A DNA stretch of 64,000 nucleotides from Candidatus Gastranaerophilales bacterium (GTDB lineage: Bacteria; Cyanobacteriota; Vampirovibrionia; Gastranaerophilales; Gastranaerophilaceae), in contig CALUQH010000020.1 of NCBI GenBank assembly GCA_944322885.1, positions 1-64,000 of the forward strand, written 5' to 3'. Positions 51,951-61,590 of the stretch are shown here, one piece after another. The notes beneath the pieces were generated by a model. It worked only from the letters and a program-made list of their open reading frames with translations, did not search any database and was not told the origin of the DNA. Position 1 is the stretch's first letter; each line of letters starts with the position of its first letter. The position numbers were made by a program, and so were the translations under genes.

Positions 51951-54900
51951 TTAAAAATATATGATAAGATTCAAATTGAAATCGGGGGTGCTAATCTCGT
52001 TGCTGGGCGGTTTTACGACATTTAAAGTATCTTTAACAGATTGTAACACAATGTTATCAATTTCTGTAGAACCGCTGCTGGAAATAATTTTTGCATCCTG
52101 AACATTGCCGTCCTTGCTTAATTTCAAGCTGACTTTAACCTGATTTGAATATGCATATTCGGTTGCAAGCAGTAAATCAGCAGAAAGTGAAAGTTTAATA
52201 CTTTTTCCTGCTGTTCTCAGGTAATTTTGTATTTTGGGACTGTAAGAAAGTACATCGGGTACATCCCATACAAGACGGTTAACTTCAAGATATGATTCTG
52301 TTGATATAGGTTTTTTGACTGCCGGTGTATTTTTAAGTTCTTTTACCTGTTTTTTAGTTTGTTGTACTTTTTTATCTGCGGATTTATTAATGGTTGGTGC
52401 ATTTGTTTCCAAAATATTTTCGTCATTGCTGTTTACAGGTTTATTTTTAACTGTTTCGGTTGGTGAAGGTACAGCAGGTTCAATATCTGAAGTTGTATCT
52501 GATTTTGGTTTCAGAAATACAAAAGCGGAAGCTCCCGCAAGTATAGCAACTAAGGCTGCAGTTGTGATAAGGGTCTTTTTATTGGATTTCTTTTGTTTTA
52601 AAAATGCTGCGCCCGGTATAGCCTGTTGTTCTTCGTTAACAGGGTTGAATGTATTATCCTGATCAATGCTGTCAAGTTCCGTGTCAGATGTTGGATCTGT
52701 ATCATTAAATAATACGTTCAATTTGTCATTTTCCGAATCTTCATTTTGTGTGTCTGAATTATCACCCATATTAAGAAGCTCATCAATATTGAAGTCGGAA
52801 ATATCTTCGTCATCTTGACTTGCTGTTGTTTGATATGCAGTATCATCAACAGAATTTTCCGGCATCACTGGAGTATGTGTATCCGGTTCTGTTAATGGTG
52901 ACGATACGAGTGAATCAATATCAGGGATGTCCTGTAAAGGATTGTCAGTACTGTCGCCTTGTTCTTGTAAATTTGTTTGTTCGCTGTCATTTATTTGAGG
53001 GGAAGGAACTTCTTCCTCGGTTGAATTGAGTATGCTATCTATCTGTGATAAGAGTTCATCAGAAGTAATCTCCTCAACATTCTTGCTGATAGGTGTTTCG
53101 TCGAGGCCTAAGTCGTCTATGGAGATATTGCTTATATTTTCTTCTGTAATATTTTCAAGAAGATTTTTCCCAAATGAGCCTGAGCTGCTGTCGGCCTGTA
53201 TATTTTCACCCGATGAATCATTTCCTAACGGAGTTTCCGGTAACTCTGAATTTAATGCTTCAAAATCAACATCTGAATCGTTTTCTGCTGTATTTGAGAC
53301 GGATTCGTTGCCATCATCCATAAGTTTAAGAGGTTCAACATTTAAATCTTCACTGTTATCAATTTCTTCAGGGAAATCAATTTGTAAATCCTCAATCTGT
53401 AAGTCGGAGTCATCCATACTTTCCGGCTCGTTAATATTATTTTCGGTGTTTGTAGTATTTGGAGCCTGTTCTTCTTTCCCCGGGGTTTCTGTAAGTTCTA
53501 TAACGCCAGAATCAGCGTTATCTAACTCTTCAATTCCTTCTAATGCAGATGTATCAATATCATCAAGAGAAATTGTTTCATCTTCTACGGAAGGCAAATT
53601 AGGAGTTTCATCCATAAAAGATGTATCTATATCATCAAGCGATATTGTATCAGAAGTCTGTGGCTGTGTTTCCTTATTGCCTTGATTTTCTGTTGTTGTT
53701 TCTTCCGGGAGCTCAATGTCATCAAATGATATTTTGTTATCGATTTCATTAATATAATCTATGTCATTATGAGTTCCCGAAGTATCAATGTTATCAAAAG
53801 ATATCGTTTCTTCTTCATAATTATCGGCATTAGGATACGCTATATTGTCAAGTGCTGAAGTGTCTATCTCATCAAAAGCAATAGGTTCAGGTGCTTCTGT
53901 TTCTGTATTAACAAGATCTTTTTCTACTTCAATTCCTGTATCTACGATATTTAAAGCATTTTCAATTGAATCAGCGGAAAGCTCCGTTGCTTCAACTGCA
54001 CCTGCAGCACCTTCAACAGCTGCGGTTCCTGCAATAATTCCTGCTGCACCTGCTCCAAGTTCTGCAATCCCTTCGGAAACAGTTTCATTACCGGAATTTT
54101 GAGTTTGTGTTAATGCGTCATCAGGTGATATATTTTCTATATTTTCAACCGGCTCTAGTTCAAGGTTATCAAAATTTTCTAAACTGTCGAAAGTTTCAAT
54201 ACTTTCAATACTTTCAATGCTGTTTTCCGGAGCCGTTCCATCCGAAATATTTCCGGCAGGAGTTTCAAAATTATTTTCTTCATATAAAGGTTGGTCAGAC
54301 TGTTTGTCCTCAGACATTGGGGTATTATCCTCATCAATTTCTTTTTTCAAAATTTGCGGGTCAGTCATTGCTTTGTATGATAATGTCTCAAAATTTTCAT
54401 ATTCAATAAACTTGTCTCTGAGTTGTGCACTTTTTGTCAGCTGTTTTATTAAATATTGCTTTTCATCTTCCGAAACATCATTGTCGGCCATAGCCATAAT
54501 TATTCTTTCGGAATTTTCAATATCATGTTCGGAGATTCCAGATGTAGTGTTCCCTTTAAAGTTTTCAATAAAAGTTTTAAGGTCTGAAGGAGGATTTAAC
54601 TTTTCTTTTTCAATGAAATAATAATCATGGTTCTGATTATTTTTGTTAATTAGTTTTGGTTCAAAGAAACCTAATAATTTAACATGGGAGAAATCTTCAG
54701 CAAGGTTCAAGACAACATATATATCAGGCACGAGATTGTATTTAAAATGAGATTTCGGAATAAAAATAAGATTTTCATCAAAAACAACCCTTACATCAAT
54801 ATGTATATTCGGAAGCATAATATCTGAAATATCTAATTCTTCCAGAATTTTTTTAATTGAATGTATATTGTATATGCCTGAAATGTTAATATTTTCAGAG

Positions 54901-55049
54901 GCCAGATATTTTAGGGTCAATTCGGCTCCAAGCGTGTTTACATAAGCTCTGTTTTTAACATTTCTGTCTGCAAAAGAATTTGCGGCTGCACTTGCATCAA
55001 GTTTGTCCTGATTTTCAATGTATATTATAGTATCCTGTTGAAATCCCAT
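51951..55049 (-). CDS. DUF1822-like/TonB-C transmembrane protein, putative sigma regulator
   Basis: 1,032 residues from the ATG at 55049 (GGAGAG upstream; the frame is open 14 codons earlier). Residues 1-180 resemble cyanobacterial DUF1822 proteins: RAYVNTLGAELTLKYLA, ILEELDISDIMLPNIHIDVRVVF, DIYVVLNLAEDFSHVKLLGFFEP (recalled pattern, not searched). About 600 acidic residues follow, with at least five copies of an ISxDDIDTS-type motif. A single membrane helix follows near residue 840 (KKTLITTAALVAILAGASAFVFLKP). The C-terminus (about 930-1032) is TonB-C-like: KVSLKLSKDGNVQDAKIISSSG, IVLQSVKDTLNVVKPPS. It would span the inner membrane, with the C-terminus in the periplasm. Confidence 0.75.
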   Translation of the reverse strand: MGFQQDTIIYIENQDKLDASAAANSFADRNVKNRAYVNTLGAELTLKYLASENINISGIYNIHSIKKILEELDISDIMLPNIHIDVRVVFDENLIFIPKSHFKYNLVPDIYVVLNLAEDFSHVKLLGFFEPKLINKNNQNHDYYFIEKEKLNPPSDLKTFIENFKGNTTSGISEHDIENSERIIMAMADNDVSEDEKQYLIKQLTKSAQLRDKFIEYENFETLSYKAMTDPQILKKEIDEDNTPMSEDKQSDQPLYEENNFETPAGNISDGTAPENSIESIESIETFDSLENFDNLELEPVENIENISPDDALTQTQNSGNETVSEGIAELGAGAAGIIAGTAAVEGAAGAVEATELSADSIENALNIVDTGIEVEKDLVNTETEAPEPIAFDEIDTSALDNIAYPNADNYEEETISFDNIDTSGTHNDIDYINEIDNKISFDDIELPEETTTENQGNKETQPQTSDTISLDDIDTSFMDETPNLPSVEDETISLDDIDTSALEGIEELDNADSGVIELTETPGKEEQAPNTTNTENNINEPESMDDSDLQIEDLQIDFPEEIDNSEDLNVEPLKLMDDGNESVSNTAENDSDVDFEALNSELPETPLGNDSSGENIQADSSSGSFGKNLLENITEENISNISIDDLGLDETPISKNVEEITSDELLSQIDSILNSTEEEVPSPQINDSEQTNLQEQGDSTDNPLQDIPDIDSLVSSPLTEPDTHTPVMPENSVDDTAYQTTASQDDEDISDFNIDELLNMGDNSDTQNEDSENDKLNVLFNDTDPTSDTELDSIDQDNTFNPVNEEQQAIPGAAFLKQKKSNKKTLITTAALVAILAGASAFVFLKPKSDTTSDIEPAVPSPTETVKNKPVNSNDENILETNAPTINKSADKKVQQTKKQVKELKNTPAVKKPISTESYLEVNRLVWDVPDVLSYSPKIQNYLRTAGKSIKLSLSADLLLATEYAYSNQVKVSLKLSKDGNVQDAKIISSSGSTEIDNIVLQSVKDTLNVVKPPSNEISTPDFNLNLIIYF

Positions 55050-55216
55050 GCTATTTTCTCTCCTATCTCTACTTAATAAGATGACACTCAATCAAAAAAT
55101 ATTCCAATTTTATTGTAAAGTTTTGTAACAAATATTGAAAAATAAATTTCTTTTAGTCAAAATAGATATATCAGTCGTTTTAATTATATAAAAGTGTGTT
55201 TAAAAGGAGGTTTCTC

Positions 55217-55609
55217 ATGATAAGTTCTGTTTCCGGTATTAGTTTTCGCGGTGAAGCTCCTGCCAGTACTGCTGATTTAATCAATTCTCCCGGTAAATAT
55301 TCTATTCCGGGTGTAAAAGTGGATGCGCATGGTGATTCATTTGCCAGTAAAACCGAAAAGAAAAAAAGCAATACAGGAGCTGTAATAGGTACAATTGTTG
55401 CCCTGCTTGCCGCAGCTTATATAGGTTTAGGTGTTGCAGTTAACAAAGGTAAATTCAAAAAGATTGATAATCCGGAAGGAATTATGCAGAAAACTAAGAA
55501 CTTCTTCCACAAAATTGGTGAAAGTGCAGACAATTTATGGAAAAGAGTTAGAGGCCAAAAAGCCGAAGGAAAATCTGAAACACCAAAAACTGAGGGTGAA
55601 ACAAAATAA
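55217..55609 (+). CDS. Single-pass membrane protein with N-terminal GISFRG tag
   Basis: 130 residues from ATG 55217, preceded by AAAAGGAGG. The upstream GTG-initiated extension contains this ribosome site, so it is not coding. Starts MISSVSGISFRGEAPAS, an xxFxG tag at residues 7-12. One hydrophobic segment (AVIGTIVALLAAAYIGLGVAV). The C-terminus is basic, Lys/Glu/Pro-rich (KAEGKSETPKTEGETK). Function unknown; lineage-specific. Confidence 0.75.
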   Translation: MISSVSGISFRGEAPASTADLINSPGKYSIPGVKVDAHGDSFASKTEKKKSNTGAVIGTIVALLAAAYIGLGVAVNKGKFKKIDNPEGIMQKTKNFFHKIGESADNLWKRVRGQKAEGKSETPKTEGETK

Positions 55610-55635
55610 TAAATTTAATATTATAAAATATAAAA

Positions 55636-55661
55636 AGGCCCGTACAATACGGGCTTTTTTA
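55636..55661. terminator. Bidirectional rho-independent terminator
   Basis: GGCCCGTA-caa-TACGGGC with A and T runs on both sides, between the small membrane protein gene and hemW. Confidence 0.9.
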
Positions 55662-56747
55662 TTCCAAAAATTCCGAAAGTATAATGTTGCTGACAAGTAT
55701 CCCCTCATTAGTTAGCGTAAATCCTTCATTAGTATCTTTAAGATACTTATAAGAGATATACTTTTTTAATTGTTCTGCGTACTTTTCGCGGAAATCAATA
55801 TTAAATTTTTCATTTATTTTTTTTATGTTTATTCCTTCAGATTTTCTAAATCCTAAGAAAATCTCTTCCTCTAATTGCTCTTGTTGCGTGACTTTATGAA
55901 TATTTTTATGGATACAGGGATTTTTTATATATTCTTTTAAATTTGATGTGTTAAAGTATCTTATACCGTTCTCATAGCCGTGTGCTCCTGCCCCAAAACC
56001 ATAGTAACTGTTATTGTCCCAGTAATTTAAATTATGGCGTGATTCAAAGCCGTTAATTGTGAAATTACTTATTTCATAATGTTCAAAATTATCGTTAGTG
56101 AGGATTTCGATTGCTTTAAGATACATATCAGCCTGCATATCTTCATCAGGAAGATTATCGGGCGGATTTTTAAAGAAGAAACAACCCTCTTCTATTTTAA
56201 GCCCGTAAAGTGATATGTGACTGATACCTAAAGAGACTGCGTGTTTCAAATCTTCTTCAAACATTTGGATTGTCTGTCCGGGCAGACCGTAGATAAAATC
56301 AAGGCTTATATTATTGAAACCTGTTTGTTGAGCGTATTTTACAACATTCTCTACATCCTTTGCATTGTGACGGCGTCCGATTTCTTTGAGAATTTTATCT
56401 TTGAATGTCTGGCAACCAATGCTTAGCCGGTTTATTCCGATTTCTTTTAATCTTATAAGATAGTCTGGTGTAATTGTTTCAGGATTAAGTTCGACAGTAA
56501 TTTCCGTTGATAAACTTGTGTTAAAAAGCTTTATTATTTTGGAAAATTCTTCTGTTGTGAGAAGTGAAGGCGTCCCTCCGCCAAAATAAAGAGTATTTAA
56601 TTTTTCCTGTTTGTATGATTTCAGAATTTCTTTTTTTAATGCGGACAGATATTCTGTTTTTAAGTTTATTGCGCAGAAAGATACAAATGAACAATACTTG
56701 CATTTTGACCTGCAAAACGGAATATGTATATAAACATTTTTTACCAT
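55659..56747 (-). CDS. hemW: Radical SAM heme chaperone HemW
   Basis: 362 residues. Radical-SAM motif CRSKCKYCSF near residue 13, YFGGGTPSLL (GGE-type motif), ISLDFIYGLPGQT and LYGLKIEEG. C-terminal HemN-like domain (LGFRKSEGINIKK). Like HemW, it has the CX3CX2C motif but is shorter than HemN, and lacks the coproporphyrinogen-specific features I know of HemN. HemW inserts heme into respiratory enzymes; in anaerobes its client is uncertain. No Shine-Dalgarno before ATG. Confidence 0.9.
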   Translation of the reverse strand: MVKNVYIHIPFCRSKCKYCSFVSFCAINLKTEYLSALKKEILKSYKQEKLNTLYFGGGTPSLLTTEEFSKIIKLFNTSLSTEITVELNPETITPDYLIRLKEIGINRLSIGCQTFKDKILKEIGRRHNAKDVENVVKYAQQTGFNNISLDFIYGLPGQTIQMFEEDLKHAVSLGISHISLYGLKIEEGCFFFKNPPDNLPDEDMQADMYLKAIEILTNDNFEHYEISNFTINGFESRHNLNYWDNNSYYGFGAGAHGYENGIRYFNTSNLKEYIKNPCIHKNIHKVTQQEQLEEEIFLGFRKSEGINIKKINEKFNIDFREKYAEQLKKYISYKYLKDTNEGFTLTNEGILVSNIILSEFLE

Positions 56748-56783
56748 AATTTTATAGTATTATAAATAATATTTAAATTATAG

Positions 56784-56813
56784 TTGCAAAACTTATTAAA
56801 TATGAGTTATAAT
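56784..56813 (+). promoter_or_regulatory. Sigma70 promoter of the phase-variable surface gene
   Basis: TTGCAA at 56784-56789, 18-base spacer, consensus TATAAT at 56808-56813. It precedes the GGAG-ATG start at 56846. Confidence 0.7.
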
Positions 56814-56845
56814 AAAAAATATAACATTAACGGAATGGAGTAATT

Positions 56846-58986
56846 ATGGGAATGATTGTAAACAAATGTAAAAAAGTCGGGGGGGGGGCACTCTAAGCAC
56901 TCCTGACGATGGTTTTAGAGATTTAAGAGCTTTCAGATTTAAGCATTTCGGATTTACATTAGCTGAAATGATGGTTGTAATGTTAATTTTGAGCATCGTT
57001 ATGGCTGCAATGGCTCCTGTGATGACGACGAGGAATAAATTAGACCAGTCGTCCCCGTGGAATTGGGCAACCAACGGTTCAGATGCTTACTATGGTCTTG
57101 GAGATGCACAGGTTGCTATGATAGGCCAGCAGGAAGCAAGGAACGATGATTCGGGTGCCCGTCTTGTAATCAATACCGGTGACGGCAAAGACCATATTTT
57201 ATTTAAAAGCGGTGAAAATGTACAGGGTCGTATAAAGTTTGAGAACAGCGGTTTGTTACTTGGCAGTTTAGCGAGCGGCAATCTTGGCAGTAATGCTACT
57301 GCCATTGGCGTTAACACTACCTCTTCAAACAGTAATACTACAGCTATAGGAACAAATGCTTCGGCAACCGGTTCCTCGGCGACCGCTATAGGTTATCAAT
57401 CAAATGCTGCAGGTACCCAATCTACTGCAATCGGTTTATCTGCAGAAAGTTCTGATTATTATGCAGTTGCGATAGGTGGTTCTTCCAAGGCAAGCAGAGA
57501 GTCCATATCAGTCGGCTTTCAATCAGAAGCATCCGGCACCCAGTCAACCGCAATTGGTCTAAGATCCCTTGCCTCTGAAAAATTTTCAAGTGCTATCGGT
57601 TATTCCTCCAGTGCAAAAGGTCCTTATTCAATAGCTTCAGGTTTTTCCTCTGTAGCATCCGGCGATACATCCATAGCTATCGGTCATTCATCAAAAGCTA
57701 CTGAACTTTATAGTACTTCAATAGGTGCTAATTCAGAATCAACGGGTCAATATAATAATGCCATCGGTTATACATCCAAGGCCATGAGTTCTTATACAAA
57801 TGCCTTAGGTTATAATGCAGTAGCATCAGGAACCGATGCTGTAGCGATTGGTACAAATTCTTCATCGTTCGGAATTCAATCAATAGCAATCGGTCGAGAA
57901 TCAGAGGCTTCTTCTAATTATGCAACAGCTTTAGGTTATAATTCATCTGCCACAGACACTCAATCAACAGCGTTAGGTTATGGAGCAATTGCTTCAGCCC
58001 CTCATTCAACGGCTTTAGGAGCAGAATCATTAGCATCCACGACCAATTCTGTAGCCTTGGGTTATAATGCAGCAGCTTCCGGCAATTATGCAATAGCCGT
58101 CGGTTATAATGCCAATGCTAAAGGTAATAATAACATAGCTATAGGTGTAGATGCCTGTTCAAATGTTCTCACAAATGGTGCAAATAAAATATGTATTGGT
58201 GCAAATTCGGGGCCTAGTGAATCATCAAGTTGGAATTCCGATACTGTTGAACGTATATTCATAGGCAGTAAATCAAAGTTTGATGGCGGTGCTGCTGTTT
58301 TAGAGGTGCATAACGATGCAACACTTGATACGTCTTTTGGTTCTGACTATGGCAGTATTAATAAAACAGCTGTTGTAATACACGGAGGTTTGGTTGTAAC
58401 CGGTCCTATTTATAATCTTGCTAAAGACAAAGGTGCGGGTAATACATGGAAAAAGTGGGGTGTCTTAGAATATGACCATGGTGGTGTAGGTATACAACAG
58501 GGTGACCAGCGTGGTTTAGGTTCTCCTTCTCGCTATCCTGATTATGTTAACGTGGCTGTAAAAAATAAGTATCCTGCTTTTATGGGAAAAAGCAATAATA
58601 ATTCTGATAGACGTTTAAAATATGTTGGTAAAGAAAGTACGTCAGGTCTTGATAAAATTCGCCAGTTAAAAATCTTTAACTATACCTTTAAAAAAGATGA
58701 GAAGAAAACTCCTCATGTCGGCGTAATCGCACAGGATTTGCAAAAAGTTTTTCCTGATGCTGTAAAAAAAGGCGTTGACGGCTTTTTAACCATACGTTTT
58801 GAGGATATGTTTTTTGCAATGATAAATGCAATTAAAGAACTTGATTCACGTATAACAGTTCTTGAAAAAGAAAATCAACAAATAAAAGCACAAAATAGCG
58901 AACTGCAAGAAATTCTGAAACAAGTTCAGAATGACAGTAAAAAACAAAATGAGCGTTTAAAATTGCTTGAATCAAAGATTAAATAA
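56846..58986 (+). CDS. Poly-G phase-variable prepilin/YadA-head/S74 surface protein (frame broken, phase OFF)
   Basis: Start ATG 56846 has GGAG at five bases. Reading from it crosses ten G (56879-56888) and hits a stop at 56894-56896. Adding one G (11) or removing two (8) joins it to the downstream frame and gives 713 residues. The joined protein has a prepilin leader ending FKHFG, cut before FTLAEMMVVMLILSIVMAAMAP, with Glu5. Next come about 20 YadA-head-like repeats (ATAIGYQSNAAGTQSTAIGL). A C-terminal S74-type intramolecular chaperone (SDRRLKYVGKESTSGLDKIRQL ... VGVIAQDLQKVFPDAV) and a coiled coil end it. Likely a pilin-anchored adhesin. Drawn here as the whole locus. Confidence 0.8.
56879..56888. 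repeat. Homopolymeric G10 tract (phase-variation switch)
   Basis: Ten consecutive G directly after AAAGTC, inside the coding start of the surface-protein gene. Slippage by one base changes the frame. In this assembly the frame is broken. Confidence 0.9.
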
Positions 58987-59047
58987 GTTTGTTTATTCAA
59001 AAAGATAAACTCTCCGCAACTGCGGTTTGTTTATTCTTTCATTCCTT

Positions 59048-59073
59048 CCCGCATTGAATAATGCGGGTTTTTC
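59048..59073 (+). terminator. Rho-independent terminator of the surface-protein gene
   Basis: CCCGCAT-6-ATGCGGG followed by TTTTTCTTT, about 60 bases after the stop. Confidence 0.8.
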
Positions 59074-59317
59074 TTTGCCGTCCGTCCAAATTTTAACCAG
59101 TAATGACAAAAAATACCTTCCCTTATTAGAGAAGGTAAGGATGGGTTTCAATCAACACCCACACCTTCCACCTCCCTATTAGAGAGGAAAATCAAATAAA
59201 TTTGATTTTTGAAAAATATCCATTAAATGATTGATGTGCGGTGTTAGTAAATAGTCTATTGTATTTATGGGGAAAGCTCATTATTACAGACTTGAATAAG
59301 GGATAGCAGATTAAAAT
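59074..59317. repeat. Gene-free intergenic region with dispersed palindromes
   Basis: No credible ORF. Holds an ACCTTC/GAAGGT palindrome at 59115-59136 and a CCTCCC...GAGAGG one at about 59170-59187, of the same style as those at 15841, 47703 and 61591. The last 100 bases are the AT-rich leader of the flagellar-type operon. Confidence 0.6.
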
Positions 59318-60514
59318 ATGATTAATCAAAAAATCAACTCAATAGATTATAAAGAATTGTATGCGCAGTACAATTGGTTCGCCAAGAATTTTCCGCCTGC
59401 CGTTCAGTCTGCCTGTGATGAATTTTTTGACCCCGGATTTCAATTTATACTGGCAGGAATAAGTAAAAATATTAATACTTTGATGGATAAGGATGCTTAT
59501 TTTGTTACAAAAATCCGTATAGATAAGCTTCATGATATGTTTTTCCGCACTTCCGAAAAAGCTGTCGGGATTATTCTGGATAAAATTTTAGGGAAACCGA
59601 ATTCGAGGTTTAATCTTAATAAATTAACTGATTTGGAAGCTAAAATTATAACAGCATTTAATGATTATATGTTTAATATGGTTTCAAAATTTCTTTCCCC
59701 TGCCCCGCCGACATTGAAAAGAACAAATTTTGATGTTGTGCATTTAACTTTTTTGTTAAAGGATATTGAGAAAAATGAAGTTGCAAAGTTTGTAATAACT
59801 TTACCCGAAGAGCTTTTAAACCCCGAAATTGTGGTTTCCAAAAATGATAAATTTGATTACGGAGCTTTCTCAACGAGCGTAATTGATATTGCAGTAAAAA
59901 TAGGAAGTACAAAGTTTAAACTTATAGATGTGAAAAATATTGAAGTTGATGACATTGTTGTTTTTGATAACAGTAATATAAACCACATGGTTATGAAGTT
60001 TAATGACTATGAAAAAGATATAAATTTGAACCCGAATTTGGGACTTGTTATTCCGGTGGAAAACGAAGAAGGAGAAGATAATATGGCAGGAGAGAATACT
60101 AATCTCTGGGACAGTATTGAGGTTGAGATGGGTGCTCAATTTGATACGGTAAAAATTACTCTCGGCGAGTTAAAAAAGATAGAGGAAGGATTGGTTGTTG
60201 ATTTGACCTCTATATATGATAACAAGGTAACTTTGAGCGTTGAAGATAAACCTATTGCACGCGGAGAACTGGTTATAGTTAATGACAGATACGGTGTTAA
60301 GATTGAAGAAGTTATCGCTCAAATGCCTGCTCAGGCTCAGACAGATGAATCTGTCCCGCAAGGCGGTTTTGAGGATGAATTTAATAATTCTTTTGACGAA
60401 ACTTCTCCAAATCCGTCTGAAGCACCTGCTCAGGAACCGCAAAATGCTAAACCTGCAGATGAAGAAGATGAATTTGACTACAGTGACTTTGAATTAGAAG
60501 ACGAGGATATATAA
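59318..60514 (+). CDS. FliM/FliN/SctQ-like C-ring protein with SpoA domains
   Basis: 398 residues. The N-terminal 140 residues are helical. Two SpoA (surface presentation of antigens) domains follow: a diverged one at about 175-250 (VIDIAVKIGSTKFKLIDVKNIEVDDIVVFD) and a typical one at about 270-335 (VEMGAQFDTVKITLGELKKIEEGLVVDL ... DNKVTLSVEDKPIARGELVIVNDRYGVKI). The tail is very acidic (DEEDEFDYSDFELEDEDI). This resembles FliY/FliN or SctQ of flagellar and type III systems. First gene of the export operon. Confidence 0.82.
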   Translation: MINQKINSIDYKELYAQYNWFAKNFPPAVQSACDEFFDPGFQFILAGISKNINTLMDKDAYFVTKIRIDKLHDMFFRTSEKAVGIILDKILGKPNSRFNLNKLTDLEAKIITAFNDYMFNMVSKFLSPAPPTLKRTNFDVVHLTFLLKDIEKNEVAKFVITLPEELLNPEIVVSKNDKFDYGAFSTSVIDIAVKIGSTKFKLIDVKNIEVDDIVVFDNSNINHMVMKFNDYEKDINLNPNLGLVIPVENEEGEDNMAGENTNLWDSIEVEMGAQFDTVKITLGELKKIEEGLVVDLTSIYDNKVTLSVEDKPIARGELVIVNDRYGVKIEEVIAQMPAQAQTDESVPQGGFEDEFNNSFDETSPNPSEAPAQEPQNAKPADEEDEFDYSDFELEDEDI

Positions 60515-60536
60515 AATACTTTGAAAGGCGGTACAA

Positions 60537-60917
60537 ATGGCTGGTAGTGCTTACTTATTAAATTTTATAGTTTATACGGCGGCAATGGTCGGAATAATTT
60601 TTCTGGCTTTGTTTGTGTATAAAAAATTCTCTTATTCTACCGTGTCAAAGTCAAAATTTCTTGATATAGAAGATTGTATAGGGCTTGGACCGCGTAAAAA
60701 TCTTTATGTTGTTCGTGCCGGTAAAGAGAGGTTTCTTGTAGCCTCTGACGTTGATAAAACTTCGCTTATTTCAAAGCTTGATATAAACGGAGAAACTTCC
60801 GAAAAAGCTGTTCTGACAGAAAATACTAAAAGTGTGGACGATTTGCCTTCTATTGTGAATATAAATAAGGCTAATCAACCGAAAAAAGTCTTTAAAAACC
60901 TGATAAATAAACTATAA
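60537..60917 (+). CDS. fliO: FliO-like flagellar export protein
   Basis: 126 residues with AAAGGCGG before ATG. One N-terminal membrane segment (FIVYTAAMVGIIFLALFVYKKF), then a small cytoplasmic domain with GLGPRKNLYVVRAGKERFLVASD, the typical FliO pattern. FliO assists FliP assembly. Gap to fliP is 15 bases. Confidence 0.82.
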   Translation: MAGSAYLLNFIVYTAAMVGIIFLALFVYKKFSYSTVSKSKFLDIEDCIGLGPRKNLYVVRAGKERFLVASDVDKTSLISKLDINGETSEKAVLTENTKSVDDLPSIVNINKANQPKKVFKNLINKL

Positions 60918-60932
60918 AAAAAGGAAACTATA

Positions 60933-61574
60933 ATGGATACAATTATAAAGGATATGAATCCTGTATTGCAAATGTTAATATTGATGACGGTATTTTCTTT
61001 GCTGCCGTTAGTTTTTTGCTGTATGACAAGCTTTTTACGTTTTGTCATAGTGTTTTCAATGCTTAAGACAGCATTAGGTACACAGCAGGTTCCGCCTTCC
61101 ATCGTAATTATCGGACTCGCAATGATTTTGACATTTTATACAATGGGTTCGACTTTTCAAAAAATGTATGAGCTCGGCTCTGTGCCGTATCATAAAAATC
61201 AGAATGTCATAGAGGCGATTAACGAGGGTTCAAAACCTTTGAAAGAGTTTATGATGAAGCAGACAAGGGAAAGCGATCTGGCATTTTTTATCGAAATGTC
61301 AAAGGGGACTGCGCCTAAAAGTCCTGATGAAATTACCGTATGGCAGGTTGCTCCGGCATTTATCATAAGCGAATTGAAAACATCTTTTGAAATCGGCTTT
61401 ATTATATTTGTACCATTTATAGTTTTAGACCTTGTTGTTGCAAATATATTGCTGGCATTAGGTATGTTCATGCTGTCGCCTACGATTATATCATTACCGT
61501 TTAAGCTTTTGATATTTATTGCGGTTGACGGCTGGGCGCTCATAGTACAGGGGCTTGTAACAAGCTATAATTAA
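60933..61574 (+). CDS. fliP: Flagellar/type III export pore protein FliP
   Basis: 213 residues with AAAGGAAA before ATG. Four hydrophobic segments with family signatures LVFCCMTSFLRFVIVFSMLKTALGTQQVPP, FMMKQTRESDLAFF, APAFIISELKTSFEIGFIIFVPF and GMFMLSPTIISLPFKLLIFI. It lacks the long N-terminal signal peptide of some FliP proteins. FliP forms the inner-membrane export gate with FliQ and FliR. Confidence 0.95.
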   Translation: MDTIIKDMNPVLQMLILMTVFSLLPLVFCCMTSFLRFVIVFSMLKTALGTQQVPPSIVIIGLAMILTFYTMGSTFQKMYELGSVPYHKNQNVIEAINEGSKPLKEFMMKQTRESDLAFFIEMSKGTAPKSPDEITVWQVAPAFIISELKTSFEIGFIIFVPFIVLDLVVANILLALGMFMLSPTIISLPFKLLIFIAVDGWALIVQGLVTSYN

Positions 61575-61590
61575 ATAACCGTCTCCCTGA

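Noticed and set aside
53026-53685. 219-residue plus-strand ORF within the TonB-C protein gene
   Set aside because: Ser/Val-rich shadow of the acidic repeats on the minus strand; no ribosome site.
56968-57000. ATG 56968 as the true start of the adhesin
   Set aside because: It would cut off the FTLAE part of the prepilin motif and has no Shine-Dalgarno; the motif only makes sense with the upstream start and a frame shift at the G tract.
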